From: Orientallactaga sibirica
Lineage: Eukaryota > Chordata > Mammalia > Rodentia > Dipodidae
Length of the DNA: 64,000 bases
NCBI GenBank assembly: GCA_036365145.1
Contig: JAEOAD010000018.1
Coordinates: 13,622,501-13,686,500, forward strand
Direction of reading: 5' to 3'
Every line of letters starts with the position of its first letter. The stretch's first letter is position 1. The translations under genes were made by a program, and so were the position numbers. The notes beneath the pieces are model-generated. The model saw only the letters and a program-made list of their open reading frames with translations. It was not told the DNA's origin and searched no databases. Shown piece after piece: positions 1-12,554 of the stretch.

Positions 1-227
1 CAGAAGACTGCTATGTTCTTATTTTTTCTTTTGTCACTTCTCTTCAAATACATTACCCTTCCTAATATAAGCAAGTTTGAATCACCACTTTCCATCTAAA
101 GAGTTCTAAGAAATGCAAACTATGTTTTAAAGCATCATTATAAGTTTTTGTACATTACATTTTACATTTTTGAAATTTGGCTTAAGTAGTCTTATAGATA
201 CCAAAAGTAATCCTTAGGGTCTGATAG

Positions 228-345
228 AGCGCTTCTCAAACTTCAATATGCAAAGAAACACCAGGGAATCTTATGAAAGTGCCTTGGTAGGTTGTGTCCA
301 GAGAGCTTCCATTTCCAGCAACCTTTTTGTTATGGAGTGTAAAAT
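228..345 (+). mobile_element. MER5-like DNA transposon fragment (hAT-Charlie type)
   Basis: The stretch beginning GCTTCTCAAACTTCAATATG and continuing through a CACCAGGGAATCTT block resembles the start of the MER5 non-autonomous hAT elements that occur across placental mammals. It is diverged and truncated, and the family call is from memory. Confidence 0.45.
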
Positions 346-1009
346 GTCTTCCACAGGCTCATGTGTTTGGGTACTTGGTTCCCAGTTGGTACTGTTTTCC
401 AAGGTGAGGAATGGAACCATTAGATATTGTGGCTTAGCTAGAGGATGATCATCAGGGTGGGGTGGGATTTATGGGTTATTGCCCAACCTTATTCTTGGTC
501 TCTGCTTCCTGGTCCATTGAAATGGGAAGAAGTCATGCATCAAGTTCCCACTGTCCAAATCAGATGCTCGTCTTTACACCATGCCTCCCTTGCTATGAAG
601 CTCTGCGTCAGAATACATCCTTCCTCCCTTAAATTGCTTATTTAAGGTATTTTATCAATACAATGAGAAAATAACTAATACACTTTCAAGGAATGCTGTA
701 CTGTAGGTTTGCAGACCACTGTCTGAGACATGAGGAATGAGGCTACATATGCAAGGTACCTGGTACCCAGGGCTGTAGCAACAAATGTCCATTGTTGAAT
801 ACACACCAGTTGGACATAGTGAAAACCCTTAGAGTCCCAGTGGTCTATTGGTTGGATAACCAAATGATGCTAGCAGTTGAAAATGAAATTTCATACAATG
901 AATTTTGATATTTACTCACTAGAAATATGCATTTAGTTTTAAAAGAAACACAAATATGAATAACACATTCATGAAATGACCCTTTGCCAAGCTGAGATGG
1001 TCTTCTAGA

Positions 1010-1085
1010 GGCTGCATGGTGTGATGGAAAGAGTGGAGCCATACAGCTTGGAACTTCAAACACATTCTGTTCCTTTCTGAATGTG
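1010..1085 (+). mobile_element. MIR SINE fragment
   Basis: GCTGCATGGTGTGATGGAAAG followed by a GAGTGGAGCC block matches the 5' start of MIR, the old tRNA-derived SINE of mammals. Only the 5' part is recognisable. Confidence 0.45.
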
Positions 1086-2726
1086 TGTGTTACAGGAGCC
1101 CCGGTCCTCACACATGTGTGCTATGGGTAACTTTATGATCAAATGTACAAATATGAAAACTAATTTTTCTTTAAAACTGAGCTTACTATATCTTTTAAGC
1201 CTCACTATTTCACTGGGAGCAGAATATACAATACTATCAAATCTAGGTCAACACATTTCCCTTGATCATTTTTGAGCAAAATGTACTCAACTTGGGAATC
1301 ATGCAGCCTACTTCTTGCTCTCTTGTCCTCTTGTCTGATGAGGTCACTTTGGCTTCTTGTCCTTGGTCCTTCTTCCTGTGATGGTAGCCGATGTTGCTGT
1401 AGCTTGTCTCTTTAGGAAGTATCAGTGGAGAGACTATCTACCCTTTGCTTCTGGTACCCAGGTCCTAGCATTGTTTTTGTCTGGATAACCTCTGTCAAAG
1501 CTCAGAAGTTTCTCAAGGTTATACTTTCTCAGCGTTTATGCAATTGTTCAATAAAGAGCTGGTATTTCCTGTGTAACAAGCACCGTACTGGCACTACAAC
1601 AAATAACTACAACATTTCACAATACTTAGTGTAGAATAGGTACTGAATAAAAAGTTATTGGAAAAAATTAAAACATAGTAACATAAAAAACTTCCTAAGA
1701 AGGAATGGGAAACTTTGGGTAGAATAACAACCATGCATTAACATAGTAGATGTGTTTCAGAACATTTTATTTAATAGTATCTAATCTTGCTAAAAGCAAG
1801 GAAGAATGGTGTCAGGGTATGAAGATATGCATGTGAAGTACATTGGTGTTCTAACTCAGACCTGAGACTTGAGCAGGGTTTTGCTTCGCAAAACTGTGAT
1901 GTCATCAACCTACTTCACTGGATCTTTGGTTTGCTCAAACATTAACTATACTATTAAAATATCACTAACTTCAGCATTCAACTACTTAAGAAAATTAGTC
2001 TACTAGCCCAGTTCTGTGTTACCTGGCTGCTTCAGGTCCTGCATGTACATTTTGTGATTTAGCAACATTCAAAATGAACACTGCATAGGTACACAGCACC
2101 AGACCATTAATGGATATGGAACAAGCCTAATCCTGTGGTTCTAATATCTGTGCCCCAAGCTATTCTCTGGTGGTAGAGGCTTTTGGTATAGGGGAATTGT
2201 AGTTTCTCATGTCTTCTTTGTGTAAACATAGCTTTTCAAATCTATGGCTACTGGATACTGGTGCATGTGATGGATTAGGAACAGGGTTTCATCTGGAAGG
2301 ATTTACAGTTTACTTTTGCTCAGGAATTGTCTAAATCTCCATGGGAGTTTTATCAGCTTTCCCTGGTTTATATCCCAGGTAAGACATGGGCAGAGGGCTT
2401 TCTACTTCTTAAAATCAAGTGTTTCCTTCTGACCTTCTTTCTCCTACAAGCCTTTTGAAATTTAATAGGTTCTCATTGAGAGAAAAAAAAATATAACTTA
2501 TTCTTTATTGTATTGCTGATGTTATACTGCTTTTCCCCCGCCCTGAGCCCAAGGCTCTTTTAAGTTAAATTCCATTTTCATCCTTTAAAACATCCAGACT
2601 TCAAAAAGTAAGTTCTCATCTCTGAATTAAAAGGCAAAGCAAAGTAAAGCATGATTTGTTCAGAGATTCATTCAGGTGTTTAGTTAAGTTACTTGCCCTC
2701 CCTGAAATGCTTTTTGAGTTTATAGT

Positions 2727-3126
2727 TGTTAAAATTTGGATATGAAAGAGCCCTCAAAAGATTCATATGTTTAAGGCTTGGTACCCAGCTGGTGAATCCA
2801 ACATTGACCAATAATTGGATCAAATAGAGACTAACCTCATCAATGGATTTGTTCATTGATTAGTTTGAAACTGAATGAGCTATTAGTATGCGGGGCCTAG
2901 TTAATTGAAATAGGTCCCAAGGCCTGTGCCTTGGAAATGTATACCTACTCTCAACCCTTCCTTTCTCTTCTTCCTGTCTGCCATGAGGTGAGTGGCTCTT
3001 CTTGCCATGTCCTTCTGACACAAGCTGATAAATTCAGAGCCTCTGACACTGTCAGCCAAAATAAATGTTTCCTCAATTAAAATGTTTTTCTTAGGCATTT
3101 TGTCATAATGATTCCAAACTAACCAA
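2727..3126 (+). mobile_element. solo LTR, ERVL-MaLR-like
   Basis: The segment has the layout of a MaLR LTR. It opens TGTTAAAATTTGGATATG, has the typical mid-element run AAGGCTTGGTACCCAGC, a GCCATGAGGTGAGTGGCTC block, and near the end GCCAAAATAAATGTTTCCTC, which carries an AATAAA polyadenylation signal. It ends near ACTAACCA. No coding interior is attached, so it is a solo LTR left after recombination between two LTRs. I could not find matching target duplications, so the edges are approximate. Confidence 0.7.
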
Positions 3127-3251
3127 TGAATTAAGAAAATAGGAAGATGAAGAGATAAACCAAGCTCACTATTTCTTTTATAGTTTCATCCTTTTACATG
3201 TAAATGGAGCAAAGATTCAGGAGAAATTCAGACATGTTAAAAGTCAGTTTT

Positions 3252-3514
3252 GGGCTGGAGAGATGGCTTAGCAGTTAAGGTGCCTGCCTCCTAAGCCTAA
3301 GAACGCTGGTTCCAATCTCCAGGTCTCACGTTTAGCCAGATGCAAAGTGACTCAAGGGTGCAATGCCGCACTTGACCACAAAGGGGCACACACATCTGGA
3401 TTTCGTTTGCAGCAGCTGAGAGGCTGCTGGAGTGCCCATCTCTATCTGTTTTCCTCTCCCTCTATCTCTGTGTCTCTCTCCAAAATAAAAATAAACATTA
3501 AAAAAAATTTTTTT
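3252..3514 (+). mobile_element. B2-superfamily (DIP-like) SINE, full length
   Basis: A tRNA-derived head starts GGGCTGGAGAGATGGCTTAG, which includes the pol III A box. A B-box-like GGTTCCAATCTCC follows at about 3308, then a SINE body, a TC-rich stretch and an A-rich tail with AATAAA. A 10-bp target-site duplication AAGTCAGTTT flanks it (3241-3250 and 3515-3524), which proves retrotransposition. It belongs to the subtype with a CCTAAGAACGCTGG block (subtype A in this report). Confidence 0.92.
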
Positions 3515-3524
3515 AAGTCAGTTT

Positions 3525-5639
3525 CAGCAAGAGTCACATTGGTATGTAATATTTGGGCTCTCAGACATGCAGCATGAAGTGCGGATGGGAAGAATAACAG
3601 ACACCAATGGACAATTTTGGTTAATTTTTCAGTAATTTAAAACATTTATGCTTCTATATTATCCCAAATGTTTCCGACAAATGTGTAACAAAATTTTCTT
3701 TAAATTTCAATGTACCACCTATAATTGTAGAGAATTATTTAGGGCTTTTGCCACAACCCCTAACAGTGCCTGTTAGTGCCTTTCAGCCATCCAGGGTATG
3801 TGATGCCTTCCAGAAGCTCCAGATAAGAAAGTTGTTTAGCTATGTATGAAGACTTCATTCCCCAGTCCCTCTTAAAGGAAAGTCTCACTTTTTATCAACT
3901 GGCTAAAGCTTAATCTGACAGAGAAAGAGAGAGAGAGAGAGATGGCCACACTACAAGAAATCATGTTTCCATCCTCCTAGGTCCCATCTGTGCCCTGGAT
4001 GTCACCTGGAGAGAGAGAGATTTTTGGATGAGCAAAGCAGGGCAAGTCAAGGACAAAACATAGATGAGTCAGACCAGAGCCACAGTGGGCAAGGCTTCCT
4101 CCTTGTCTTCTGGCATTGTCCTGATAATTGGGAGGGGTGTTGATTTTAACTTTCCTTTTCTGTGCTTCTAAAGGCTGCTTTCTGAGACTGTAAAAACTGT
4201 CTGAGACCTTTAGAAACTGTGAGGTTATCTATATCCAAGCCCTTTTGAAGTGCAACCCTGAGACATTTGCTTATCTCCCCAGGATTTCATTTATAATTTT
4301 AAGGTTATTTCTAATGAGCCATGGCTGAGAAGAAAGGGGGAAAAATAATTTTCCACGGAGCTCTCTTCTCCCTCCCCAACATACACACAGACATGCATGC
4401 TGCCACGGGAAAAGTGTTGGAAATAGAGGCAGACTCTAATTACTCAGGCTGGAACTGGGCCAGGATATTGGTCATTGGATTTTTCTCTCTTCCCTCCTCA
4501 GTTTCTTTTATTCTCCCTTCTGTCATCTTTCCCCAACCATCAGGTGGGTGGGTGGGTTGCTGGCTGGCTGCTGGTTGGCAAACAGAAATAGTTTGGGAGC
4601 AAGTGTTCTTGGGGTATGTTCACTGAAGGATGCACCACAGCAACAAAGAGTGATTTTCTTGTCACTGTTCAGCCAATTTATTCCGAGATGAGCGGGTGGG
4701 GAGGTGCAGTGTGGAAAGGGCTGCATGCATACAGATTTAAATCTGAGCAAGTCCTAGTGAAGAGAGTCAATATAGAGTTTACACAATTTTAAAGGAATAA
4801 GACAAGGAAAAGAAGTGTTTTATTCAAAGAGCAACAAATAAGGGGGCCACAAACCCATTAGTAGAGATAATATATCACTCTATTCTAAGGGGTACAAGAA
4901 TGAATGTGGATGCCTAAAAAGAATGGATTCCATTAAGAAATGAGCAAAAGGGCAATTAAAAAACCCATGAAGTTGAGGATAGTAGAAGTTGCACAACTTA
5001 CATGCGCCAGGTGGGCTTGCTTAAGTAGTCTCTTCCTGGTTGGTGATACAGGGCCTTGTTAGTGGTATCACATCTTTCTTCCGAGAAGATTGCACTCACA
5101 GATTAACTCAGCCATCACAGATACTCCCAGGGAGTGTTCCAATTTGTAATCTGGATTCAAGGCTGTAGTTTGTTGATGTTCAGACAGTTTAAGAGGATTT
5201 GTTCAGTAAGCAGAGATTTGTAGCAAGACTGTCTGGGCCACCTACAGAAGAAAGCAAGCCACACTCCTCAGACTAGCCTATGCAGCACTCTAGCAGCAGA
5301 ATGCACAGACCTGCCATCACACTTGCTTCGCTGGTTTCTTTTGGCTACATGAGTCCTTTGTCCCAACCAGATGAGTTTCCTCACCACCCATGACACCTGT
5401 CTGCATGATTGTGGGCAGTATGTTTTGACTGATCCTCTTTCTCTTGTCTGAAAATCTTTGTGTTTATCTTAGCCATTGTGTATATTATTTTTCTTTGGGG
5501 GTACTATAATGCACACCGTACAAAATACCTTCTGGGTGATAGGATCTCCTGATTAGGAGGGAGAGCTCTCATAGTTCATCTGTTAGTACACAGAGTTCAT
5601 TACACAGTGCTGAGGAAAGAGGACAATTTTTGAAGCATG
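3525..5639. other. unique DNA, nothing recognised
   Basis: This region holds only low-complexity patches: a GA run at about 3920-3942, a short GAGA run at 4012, and a GGTG/GGCT-rich patch at 4541-4580. No exon, RNA gene or dispersed repeat could be supported on either strand. Confidence 0.5.
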
Positions 5640-5830
5640 AGACTCCACTCACTAATAGTTGCTATATATTTTAGGCCCTACACTAAGTAATTTGCAGTCA
5701 CTTTTTCATTTATTGTCCATAGTAATCCAATGAGAGAAAAATGAAGCACAGAAAGATTTAATACATTGCTTATGCTGTACAAACAGTAATTGTCATAATT
5801 GGAATTGTAAACCAAAGTTAGCTGATCCCC
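5640..5830 (-). mobile_element. MIR SINE fragment
   Basis: In the forward direction the order is CTACACTAAGTAATTTGCAG, then TCATTTATTGTCCATAGTAA, then a GAAGCACAGAAAG block. That is the reverse complement of the conserved MIR core and 3' half. Confidence 0.5.
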
Positions 5831-6039
5831 ATTCCCAATGTATACTTCTGCTCTGTTCAGTCTGGCTTCTCAGTGACTTCTGGGACACATCTGTCACATT
5901 GGAAAAGGATTAGGACTGTGCACAGTAAAAGCTAACACAATGCCTGATTATATGAGCTCTTCCTTAGTGGCAGCGAGGTTGCTAGGACTAATCCTCCTGT
6001 GGCTCTTCCTCTCCTGCTGGCCAGTTTGCTCTGTGGGTC

Positions 6040-6112
6040 AGTACTATCAGCTTCAAGTAGGAGCTTGCTAGAAATGCAGCATCCTGGGTAGGCTCCAGAC
6101 CTGGAGCAGGCA
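6040..6112 (+). mobile_element. MER5A-like DNA transposon fragment
   Basis: ATCAGCTTCAAGTAGGAGC followed by TTGCTAGAAATGCAGCATCC and a CAGACCTGG block resembles the middle of MER5A. It is short and diverged. Confidence 0.5.
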
Positions 6113-8716
6113 AGCATAGGAAATAGGTTAGCTACCTTCAATACTGTTTGGCTAGAGCAGTAAGCATACCCCTTTCTTAAACAATGCACGTAGCAAACTG
6201 GAGCCTGGGACCACCCCTCCTGCTCAGAGTTTCATATACACCCTATTCCAAATAATGAGCTAGTTTCCTCCTTCCCTTAGCAACCATTATTTGTGATCAG
6301 TGCCTATTCAAATATGCTTTTGGATAGATCCAGTAATGGAACCACAGGGGCCATTCAGCCTCGCCTGCTTCAGGTACATGCACAGTAAGTAGGTAAACTG
6401 TGTCCTCTAGGTGAGATGTTAGGGAGAAAGTTCTATTTATCATTTTATGCCTATGTATAAAACTGGTGTACATATGATTAAAATTAGATGCATCATGGGA
6501 AGGAACATGCACAGTAAAGAAAATGTTATGTATCCCTAATCTGTCATTCAAAACAGAGGACCCAAAGTACACTTCCTCCCCTAACAACCCTACAAAGACA
6601 AGCCCCAGACCACTTCTTGGTCCCTTCGATAATTTGCTACCTCTCTTGGCTGTTATTTCAAACCTTTACTATTTCTTTGTTCTTAACAAAGTTTTTTTTT
6701 TTGCTTCAATATTTGTGTGCACCTTTGTTCAGTTCATTTAAGTAGGATGTCAAGAACCTGGAAACACCCAGAGACCACCAGTGACTGACCTAGTGAATCA
6801 GAGTCCGTGTTTTGACAAGATCCCTATGTGAAACTTGAATCCATTTTAAAGTATGAAAAAAAAAAAAAAAAAAAAGAACCAGTTTGTGCTTTCATGCCCA
6901 CTGAGAATGACACTTGCTTTCTTTTTACCTTATTTCTTATTTGTTCACTCATATATTTTTTTAATCCATCAAATGCCTAGGTTTCAACTTCTCCAATCAG
7001 AGAGCTTTGGTGGCTTTTAGCACAGTATTGTGTTAGAAATAACCAGCCATGTGCTCTAAGTAATCAAGCCTGCAGAATTCATTACATCTCATAGTGTGAC
7101 TCTATGATGGTGGAAAATCTGGCTCTGTTATCTGCATATCTGTTATATGCACACAGATGCTCACTCCCTCTGCATGTAGTTTCCTGACCTGTCCATATTA
7201 CCCTCAGCATCCTTTGTGTAGCTCCTCATCCTCATATGTTGGCTCACTTATGATTTCTTGAGGTGGCTCCTTGTAGCCTTACCAAGAGACAATCCTCTTT
7301 ATATTGAGTTCCAACTTCCTATCATTTTCTTGTGCCTCTCTGCACTCTGTACCAATGGTATGTTCAAATGTGGTAGAATATAGCTGGAAGGAGAATGACA
7401 TAGAACATGGAATTAATTTTCTGCACTTCTTACCTGTGAGAACTACTTAACTTATTTAATCTTCTCTTGCCTCAACTTCTTCATTTACACAATTAGAAGC
7501 AACATTGTCTACTTATAATTGAGAAGCAAGTGAAGGAAGAGTTTTGTTTCATTTTCTCACATAAATAAAGTAGGTATTTTAAAAAGAATTACATAAATGT
7601 ACAATTAGAAATTTTGACAACTAGATGCTGGAGGTCCTGGGGTACAGGAGTAGAGAGCAAAGAACCTTATTTTGCGTATCTTATATTCCAGATACAAGAA
7701 CGAATAGTGACCAAGAAACAGCCAAAGACATAAGATCCTATCTGATAACAAGTGTCATGAATACACAGAAGCTGGGACTGGAGGTAAGTGAGTGAGGGGT
7801 GGATAGTATGAGAGGGGCTGGATAGGTCATTCCAGTCAGGTCATGAAGAACCTATGATGCTCTGTGCTGGGACTTAAGAGTATTTCTCCTGTAAGGACTT
7901 TGTTTCCTTGTCTGTCAAAGGGGATATTTGCATATTTGCAAAACTGACTTCATGAGGAGCAATGTGATGTCAACCAATGAAATACAAGAATTTGTAAAGC
8001 ACAATATGATTGCTGTTATATCCATAGGCATTTGATAAGCATGAATAAGTAGGCCTTTGACAGAACTTCTGATGGATAAAGAGAAGAAGAAAATAATAGG
8101 ATGGCAAGATAGTCTGCAGCCCTGGATTCCTTTGGCTTTCCTTGAAAGAAAGAGCAAGAAGCATTTGCAGAAAGACTACTTTGCTATCACAAGATAAAAC
8201 ATACTTTTAGCAGAGACATGATAAATTTTTAGAATACATTTTCAGGGAGGCAGGTAGACAGCATTTAAATGGCTTGACAAAAGCACTTTAAAATGAGGAA
8301 GTAAAAAGGCTAACAATTTGAATCTGTCTTGACATTTTTGAGTACCAGCCCAGGGCTGTTTTCTTCTCTTTTTTACATGAATCACCTGAATGCCTGAAAT
8401 TGCAATTTCCTGGGCTGGACCACCACCTTGGTGTGGAGGTTGAGAGTATACTTTAGTTGGAAGCTATTGCTAGGCAGCAACCACCTACCACCCCACCATG
8501 TGGTCTCTTCCTTTGGCTTACTCATTCTTTGTTATGCCTGGTGATCACTCAGACCAATATGCTCTTGCACTTCAACCTGTCCTTACATATGCCCCAGACA
8601 CACTGATGCCTATATGGCTCTCCCACAAGCCTGGGAAGCAGTGTAGCACATGATATTGAGGAACTGGGTTGATCTTTGGGAAATCCCTGCAGAAGGCAAT
8701 GGATGTCTTTCATAGT

Positions 8717-8720
<4 letters not shown>
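6113..8720. other. unique AT-rich DNA with weak old repeat traces
   Basis: A possible MIR trace (CTTACCTGTGAGAACTACTTA, 7430-7450) and a possible ancient DNA-transposon trace (7615-7850) are too diverged to name with confidence. A 20-base A run sits at 6856-6875. No exon was recognised. Confidence 0.45.
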
Positions 8721-8778
<58 letters not shown>

Positions 8779-8782
8779 TGTG
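8721..8782 (+). repeat. microsatellite (TC)20(TG)11
   Basis: Twenty uninterrupted TC units are followed directly by eleven TG units. The serine/leucine-rich and arginine/glutamate-rich open frames here are translations of this repeat and not proteins. Confidence 0.97.
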
Positions 8783-9068
8783 CAGCTGTGCATGCACATA
8801 TGTGCAATGTGTTTGGAGGTCAGAGGACAGTTTCAGTTGTCCTTCCTCAGACACTGCCATCTACCCTTTTTATAGAGACAGGGTTTCTTAACAGCTTGGA
8901 GCTTGCTTAGACAGGCTGGCCAGCAAGTCTCAGTGGTACACCTGTTTCTGACTTCCAGCAGTGGTAGAAAAAGTGTATGCCATCATGCCCATATATTTTT
9001 TTACTATGGGTTCTGGGGCTCAAACTAGCTCCTTATGTTTGCATGGCAAGTTATCTCTCCAGTTGCAT
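8783..9068 (-). mobile_element. B3-like SINE
   Basis: Downstream of the TG run lie, in order, TTTGGAGGTCAGAGGACAG, a TAGAGACAGGGTTTCTTAAC block, a GGCTGGCCAGCAAGTCTC block, and an end resembling TTCTGGGGCTCAAACTAGC and TTGCATGGCAAGTTATCTC. This is the reverse complement of the rodent B3 SINE (B2-related), whose 3' side often abuts TG repeats. The copy is old and diverged. Confidence 0.6.
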
Positions 9069-9899
9069 CTTTTTCTTAAAAACAAAACCAAAACTTCAGT
9101 GCATTGTTGGTTAACCCCTACTGGCTTATCCTGGAACACTCTTCATTTTCTTTCTCTCGCAGAGGCATCAACAGGGCTACTGTGCTTTCTAACTGGGCTG
9201 TTCAGTGGGTCCCTGGCAGGAGATGGGAGGCAAAGAGGAGGGAAGGTGGAGATTGTTCTTTTGTTTTTGCAATTCTGGCCATGGAACCAATTTAGTCTAG
9301 TGATATCCACATTTGTAGCTGTATCCAACTTTTATAATACTTTTAGGCCTCACTTATAAAAATAAAATATCGTTACAGAATTGCTTTCATGCTTGTTTAA
9401 GCGCCCACACATAATAGAGCCTCAGTGAGTGCTGGTGCCTCTCTAATTATTACAAAAGTTCTCTAACATAGAAAGGGGGGCCAGATGAAATTAGGAGAGA
9501 GACAGGTGAGCAGAGGACAGAATGAGTTAGGTCAATTTTTAAGAATCTTTCTTCAAGCTGCAGAGTTTGTTCCTCTCCTCCTAGCAGGCTCTGTCAGTAC
9601 AAACCATCTCCCCAAAGCTGCACTTCCTAATACTATCACAGTGGAGGCTAGTCTTTTGGCAGATCAATTTTGGGGACGCATATACCTTCAATGTGTCACA
9701 GAGGGTTCTTGGCTCACCAAATGGTGATAAAGGCAGAGACTGATTGAGTCTAAAGATACCTCTTTGACTTTGAACTCTGTTGAACCTTTCTTCAGCCTCC
9801 CCTTCCATGCCAACCCCAACTTTCTGCCCAAACCTCATTGCTGTCAAACTTGTCCCACAGAGATTCACCTTTCTAGGTAATCAAGTCTGAATTTTTTGG
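9069..9899. other. unique DNA, nothing recognised
   Basis: No repeat family, exon or RNA gene was recognised. The open frames at 9104-9868 overlap on both strands and show no domain. Confidence 0.45.
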
Positions 9900-10258
9900 G
9901 GGTGGCAGGTATATGTGCTATGTATGCATGTATGTATGCATGTGTGCATGCATGTTTGCATGTGAGAGTACATGTACACATGTGTGTGCAGGTAGGTAGA
10001 GAGCAGATATTGACACTGGGTATCTTTCTTTATTGCTCTTTACCTTATTTGAGACAAGGTCCTTCACTTGAAACTAGAACTCACTGATTCTGCTAGTTCA
10101 CTTAGCAGTTGGCTCTGCAAATGCCCTGTGTCCACCTCCTGAGCGCTGGGATTACAGTCAGGTGGTCACACTGCCCAGCATTTACCTGGGTATCAGGGAC
10201 TGAACTCTGCTCACATTTGTCTTACAAGTGCTTTATCCACGGAGCCATTTACCAGGCC
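9900..10258 (-). mobile_element. B3-like SINE with TGCA-rich microsatellite tail
   Basis: A TATGTATGCATGTG-rich tract (9910-9990) precedes a TTATTTGAGACAAGGTCCTT block, CTCCTGAGCGCTGGGATTAC, and an end reading TATCAGGGACTGAACTCTG, then ACAAGTGCTTTATCCACGG and AGCC. That is the reverse complement of a B3-type SINE, and the layout matches the copy at 8783. Confidence 0.65.
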
Positions 10259-10394
10259 CTATTCACTTTTGAACAGCAGAATTAAGGGGTACTTGGAGTA
10301 GGGACAGAAGTCTCCCCCCATAGAGTATCTGTAACCTCATCCCATAGCAATACCTAATTTAAGAGAGCATTGACTTTATATGCAAAGTTGACAT

Positions 10395-10760
10395 CTGTTG
10401 CAGTTACTTTCATGTTTCTAGAACAATCACCTGACCAGATACAGCTTATGGGAGGAAAGGGTTTATTTCAGACTTATAAAATCTAGAGGAAACATCATTA
10501 TGGCAAAAGAAGCTTGCTCTCTTCCATAGATCCATAGGAGAGAGGCACCACCAACAGCCAGCAAACACAAATAGCCAGAGAGGAAATTGCTCAGAACATA
10601 CTGTAGGGATAGATTACAAGATCCTTCCACAGGGACACCTCTTCCCCAGCAGGACTCTGCCTAAGGGAGATTCAAGTTACAAACTCAATTTAAAAAATCC
10701 CCGAAGACATTATGAGTCTTTCGACATTGGAAGATATGGTATTCAATAAAACAGGTAAGG
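10395..10760 (-). mobile_element. ERVL-MaLR-like LTR, antisense
   Basis: The order GTTACTTTCATGTTTCTAGA, a GACCAGATACAGCTTATGGG block, GGGTTTATTTCAGACTTATA and an AGCAGGACTCTGCCTAAGG block is the reverse complement of a rodent MaLR LTR (ORR1/MT group). It is the same type as the sense copy at 31979. Edges are approximate. Confidence 0.6.
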
Positions 10761-10884
10761 GGCTTGCTCGTCAGGAAATTCCAGGCCTAGACATCACCTC
10801 CTCCTCCTCTCAAAGCAAGCACTGAAAATCAAAGATGATAGGGTAAGGGAATGTGGTTCCTGATCGTGTTGATAGAGTTGTAAA

Positions 10885-11050
10885 GGTTAAGTTCTCAGAT
10901 CCTGGAGCTAGGCCATCCATGTTCATATCCAGGTTCTGTCACTCGCTAATGCTGTGATATTGCAAAAATGATGTAATCCTTCTCCCTCAGCTTTGGATTC
11001 TGTGTTTGGTAAATGGAGGCCCCTATAGTCCAGATGAGTAGTGAGGACCT
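10885..11050 (+). mobile_element. MIR SINE
   Basis: The MIR core is visible in order: TTCTCAGATCCTGGAGCTAG, a CATATCCAGGTTCTGTCACT block, GCTAATGCTGTGATATTGC, and TCAGCTTTGGATTCTGTGTT followed by TGGTAAATGGAG. Confidence 0.6.
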
Positions 11051-11146
11051 AGTGTGCCAGCCCTTCAGAAGACTTGTCATTTCAAAAAGCCCATGAACAA
11101 TTATTACATGGCTAATGGCCAGCATTGCCCTCCAAGTACATGTATG

Positions 11147-11174
11147 TGTGTGATGTGTGTGTGTGTGTGTGTGT
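11147..11174 (+). repeat. (TG)n microsatellite
   Basis: About 14 TG units, with one interruption near 11152. Confidence 0.85.
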
Positions 11175-11303
11175 ATGGTGAGATACTTAATATATATATG
11201 ATCTCATTACCATGTTTAGTTCATTGATGACGAGATGAAGATATTGGAAATTAGTTAGCTTGTCTACATAGCTACCACATGTCCAAGTTATTTCCTTTTG
11301 AGG

Positions 11304-11449
11304 TTTTTCTTTTTTTTAGAGGTCTCACTCTAGTCCAGGTTGACCTGGAATTCACTATGTAATCTCAGGGTGGCCTTGAACTCACGGCAATCCTCCTACC
11401 TCTGCCTCCCAAGTGCTGGGATTAAAGGCATGCGCCACCAAGCCCAGCT
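11304..11449 (-). mobile_element. B1 SINE (7SL-derived)
   Basis: A T-rich tail on the left is followed by GGTCTCACTCTAGTCCAGGT, GACCTGGAATTCACTATGTA, a CTCAGGGTGGCCTTGAACTC block and CAAGTGCTGGGATTAAAGGC, ending ACCAAGCCCAGCTT. This is the reverse complement of a B1 in the form recalled from jerboa genomes. Confidence 0.92.
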
Positions 11450-12554
11450 TGCAAGTTGTGTTTTTGAACTTGGACTATGTGGGTCCTGAGTCTGCTTTAT
11501 TTTTCAATGTGTTTTCAAAGTGCTGAGCCTCAACTCAGTTAAGAAAAGCATTGAGTTACTAATACCATTTCCTTTTGCAATCTGGAAGGATAACAGAATC
11601 AAATCTAGTGAGCATGATCTTAGCACTTTTTGGTTGTGACCTACCTGTTATTTTACCTTTCTTCCCACAGATGACATACTGAGGGCTCAATCAGGGGTTC
11701 AAAGGCTCTGGGATCCACATTCAGGAAATAAAGCAAACTGGACTGATTCAGATGAATGTGCACAGCACATGCACTTTTCTGCCTTTTCCGCTTCATATTT
11801 CCCTCAGGAATAATTCCGTGCCTCCTTGACAGTGTCTGCTCATTTCTGTGTGAATTTGTGAAGTGTAAGGGACATGGTTCTGCTTGTCTTTCCTCCCTGG
11901 GTGAAGTCATTTTTATCTCCTATTGTGGGGACACTCTCCTTATTCTGACCACACATGGGCTTCCACCAATCTTCTTCCTCTTCACTGGAAACACAATAGA
12001 ACTACTTTGCATTTCTTATTGCCTCCCTAAATATCTGTCTTTGGAGAGAATGTGACATGAGCTGAATCTATTATAATTAGAAGTAAAGATGTACCACTGG
12101 CTAGTGCTATAGCTTCACAGAATTTTCATATTATCTATTCACTTTCTGATACAGTATAATGTATGCCATCTCTGACCACAGTCATACATTCAGAAAATAG
12201 CTTTATTGGGCTGCCCTAATAATGCCTTGGTGTGTTTCCTGTGAGGGGGCTATTGAGAGCATTGTATAGTTTCCAAAGTTCTCATATGGAAACAGAAAGG
12301 TGAAAAATTAACACATTTAATTAATAGTCAAGATTCATTTGTTCCTAAGGCTGCCTATTCAAAAAGAGATCTACTTTTCACAAGATACAATTATACTTGT
12401 GGGCTGAGGATTTTACAGATATTTCTTTGTAATGTATATAAGCATGGTATGACAATTTGAGATGGTGTATTTCCACAAAGCAATTATATAAAGATATGGA
12501 TATAAATTATGAATAAATTAGTCTCATCTATGTCTTTCTGTCTCACACACATTT
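11450..12554. other. unique AT-rich DNA, nothing recognised
   Basis: No repeat, exon or RNA gene could be supported. The 99-codon frame at 11756-12055 is Cys/Leu/Phe-rich, has no domain, and overlaps an antisense frame. Confidence 0.45.

Larger units (their letters stand above)
1..2726. other. unique AT-rich DNA with small old repeat fragments
   Basis: No exon, RNA gene or long repeat is recognised. Two short ancient fragments, listed separately at 228 and 1010, lie inside. The open frames are short, lack domains and overlap each other on both strands, as expected by chance. Confidence 0.6.

Noticed and set aside
8549..8891. Ser/Leu-rich and Arg/Glu-rich open frames
   Set aside because: They are translations of the (TC)20(TG)11 microsatellite on both strands.
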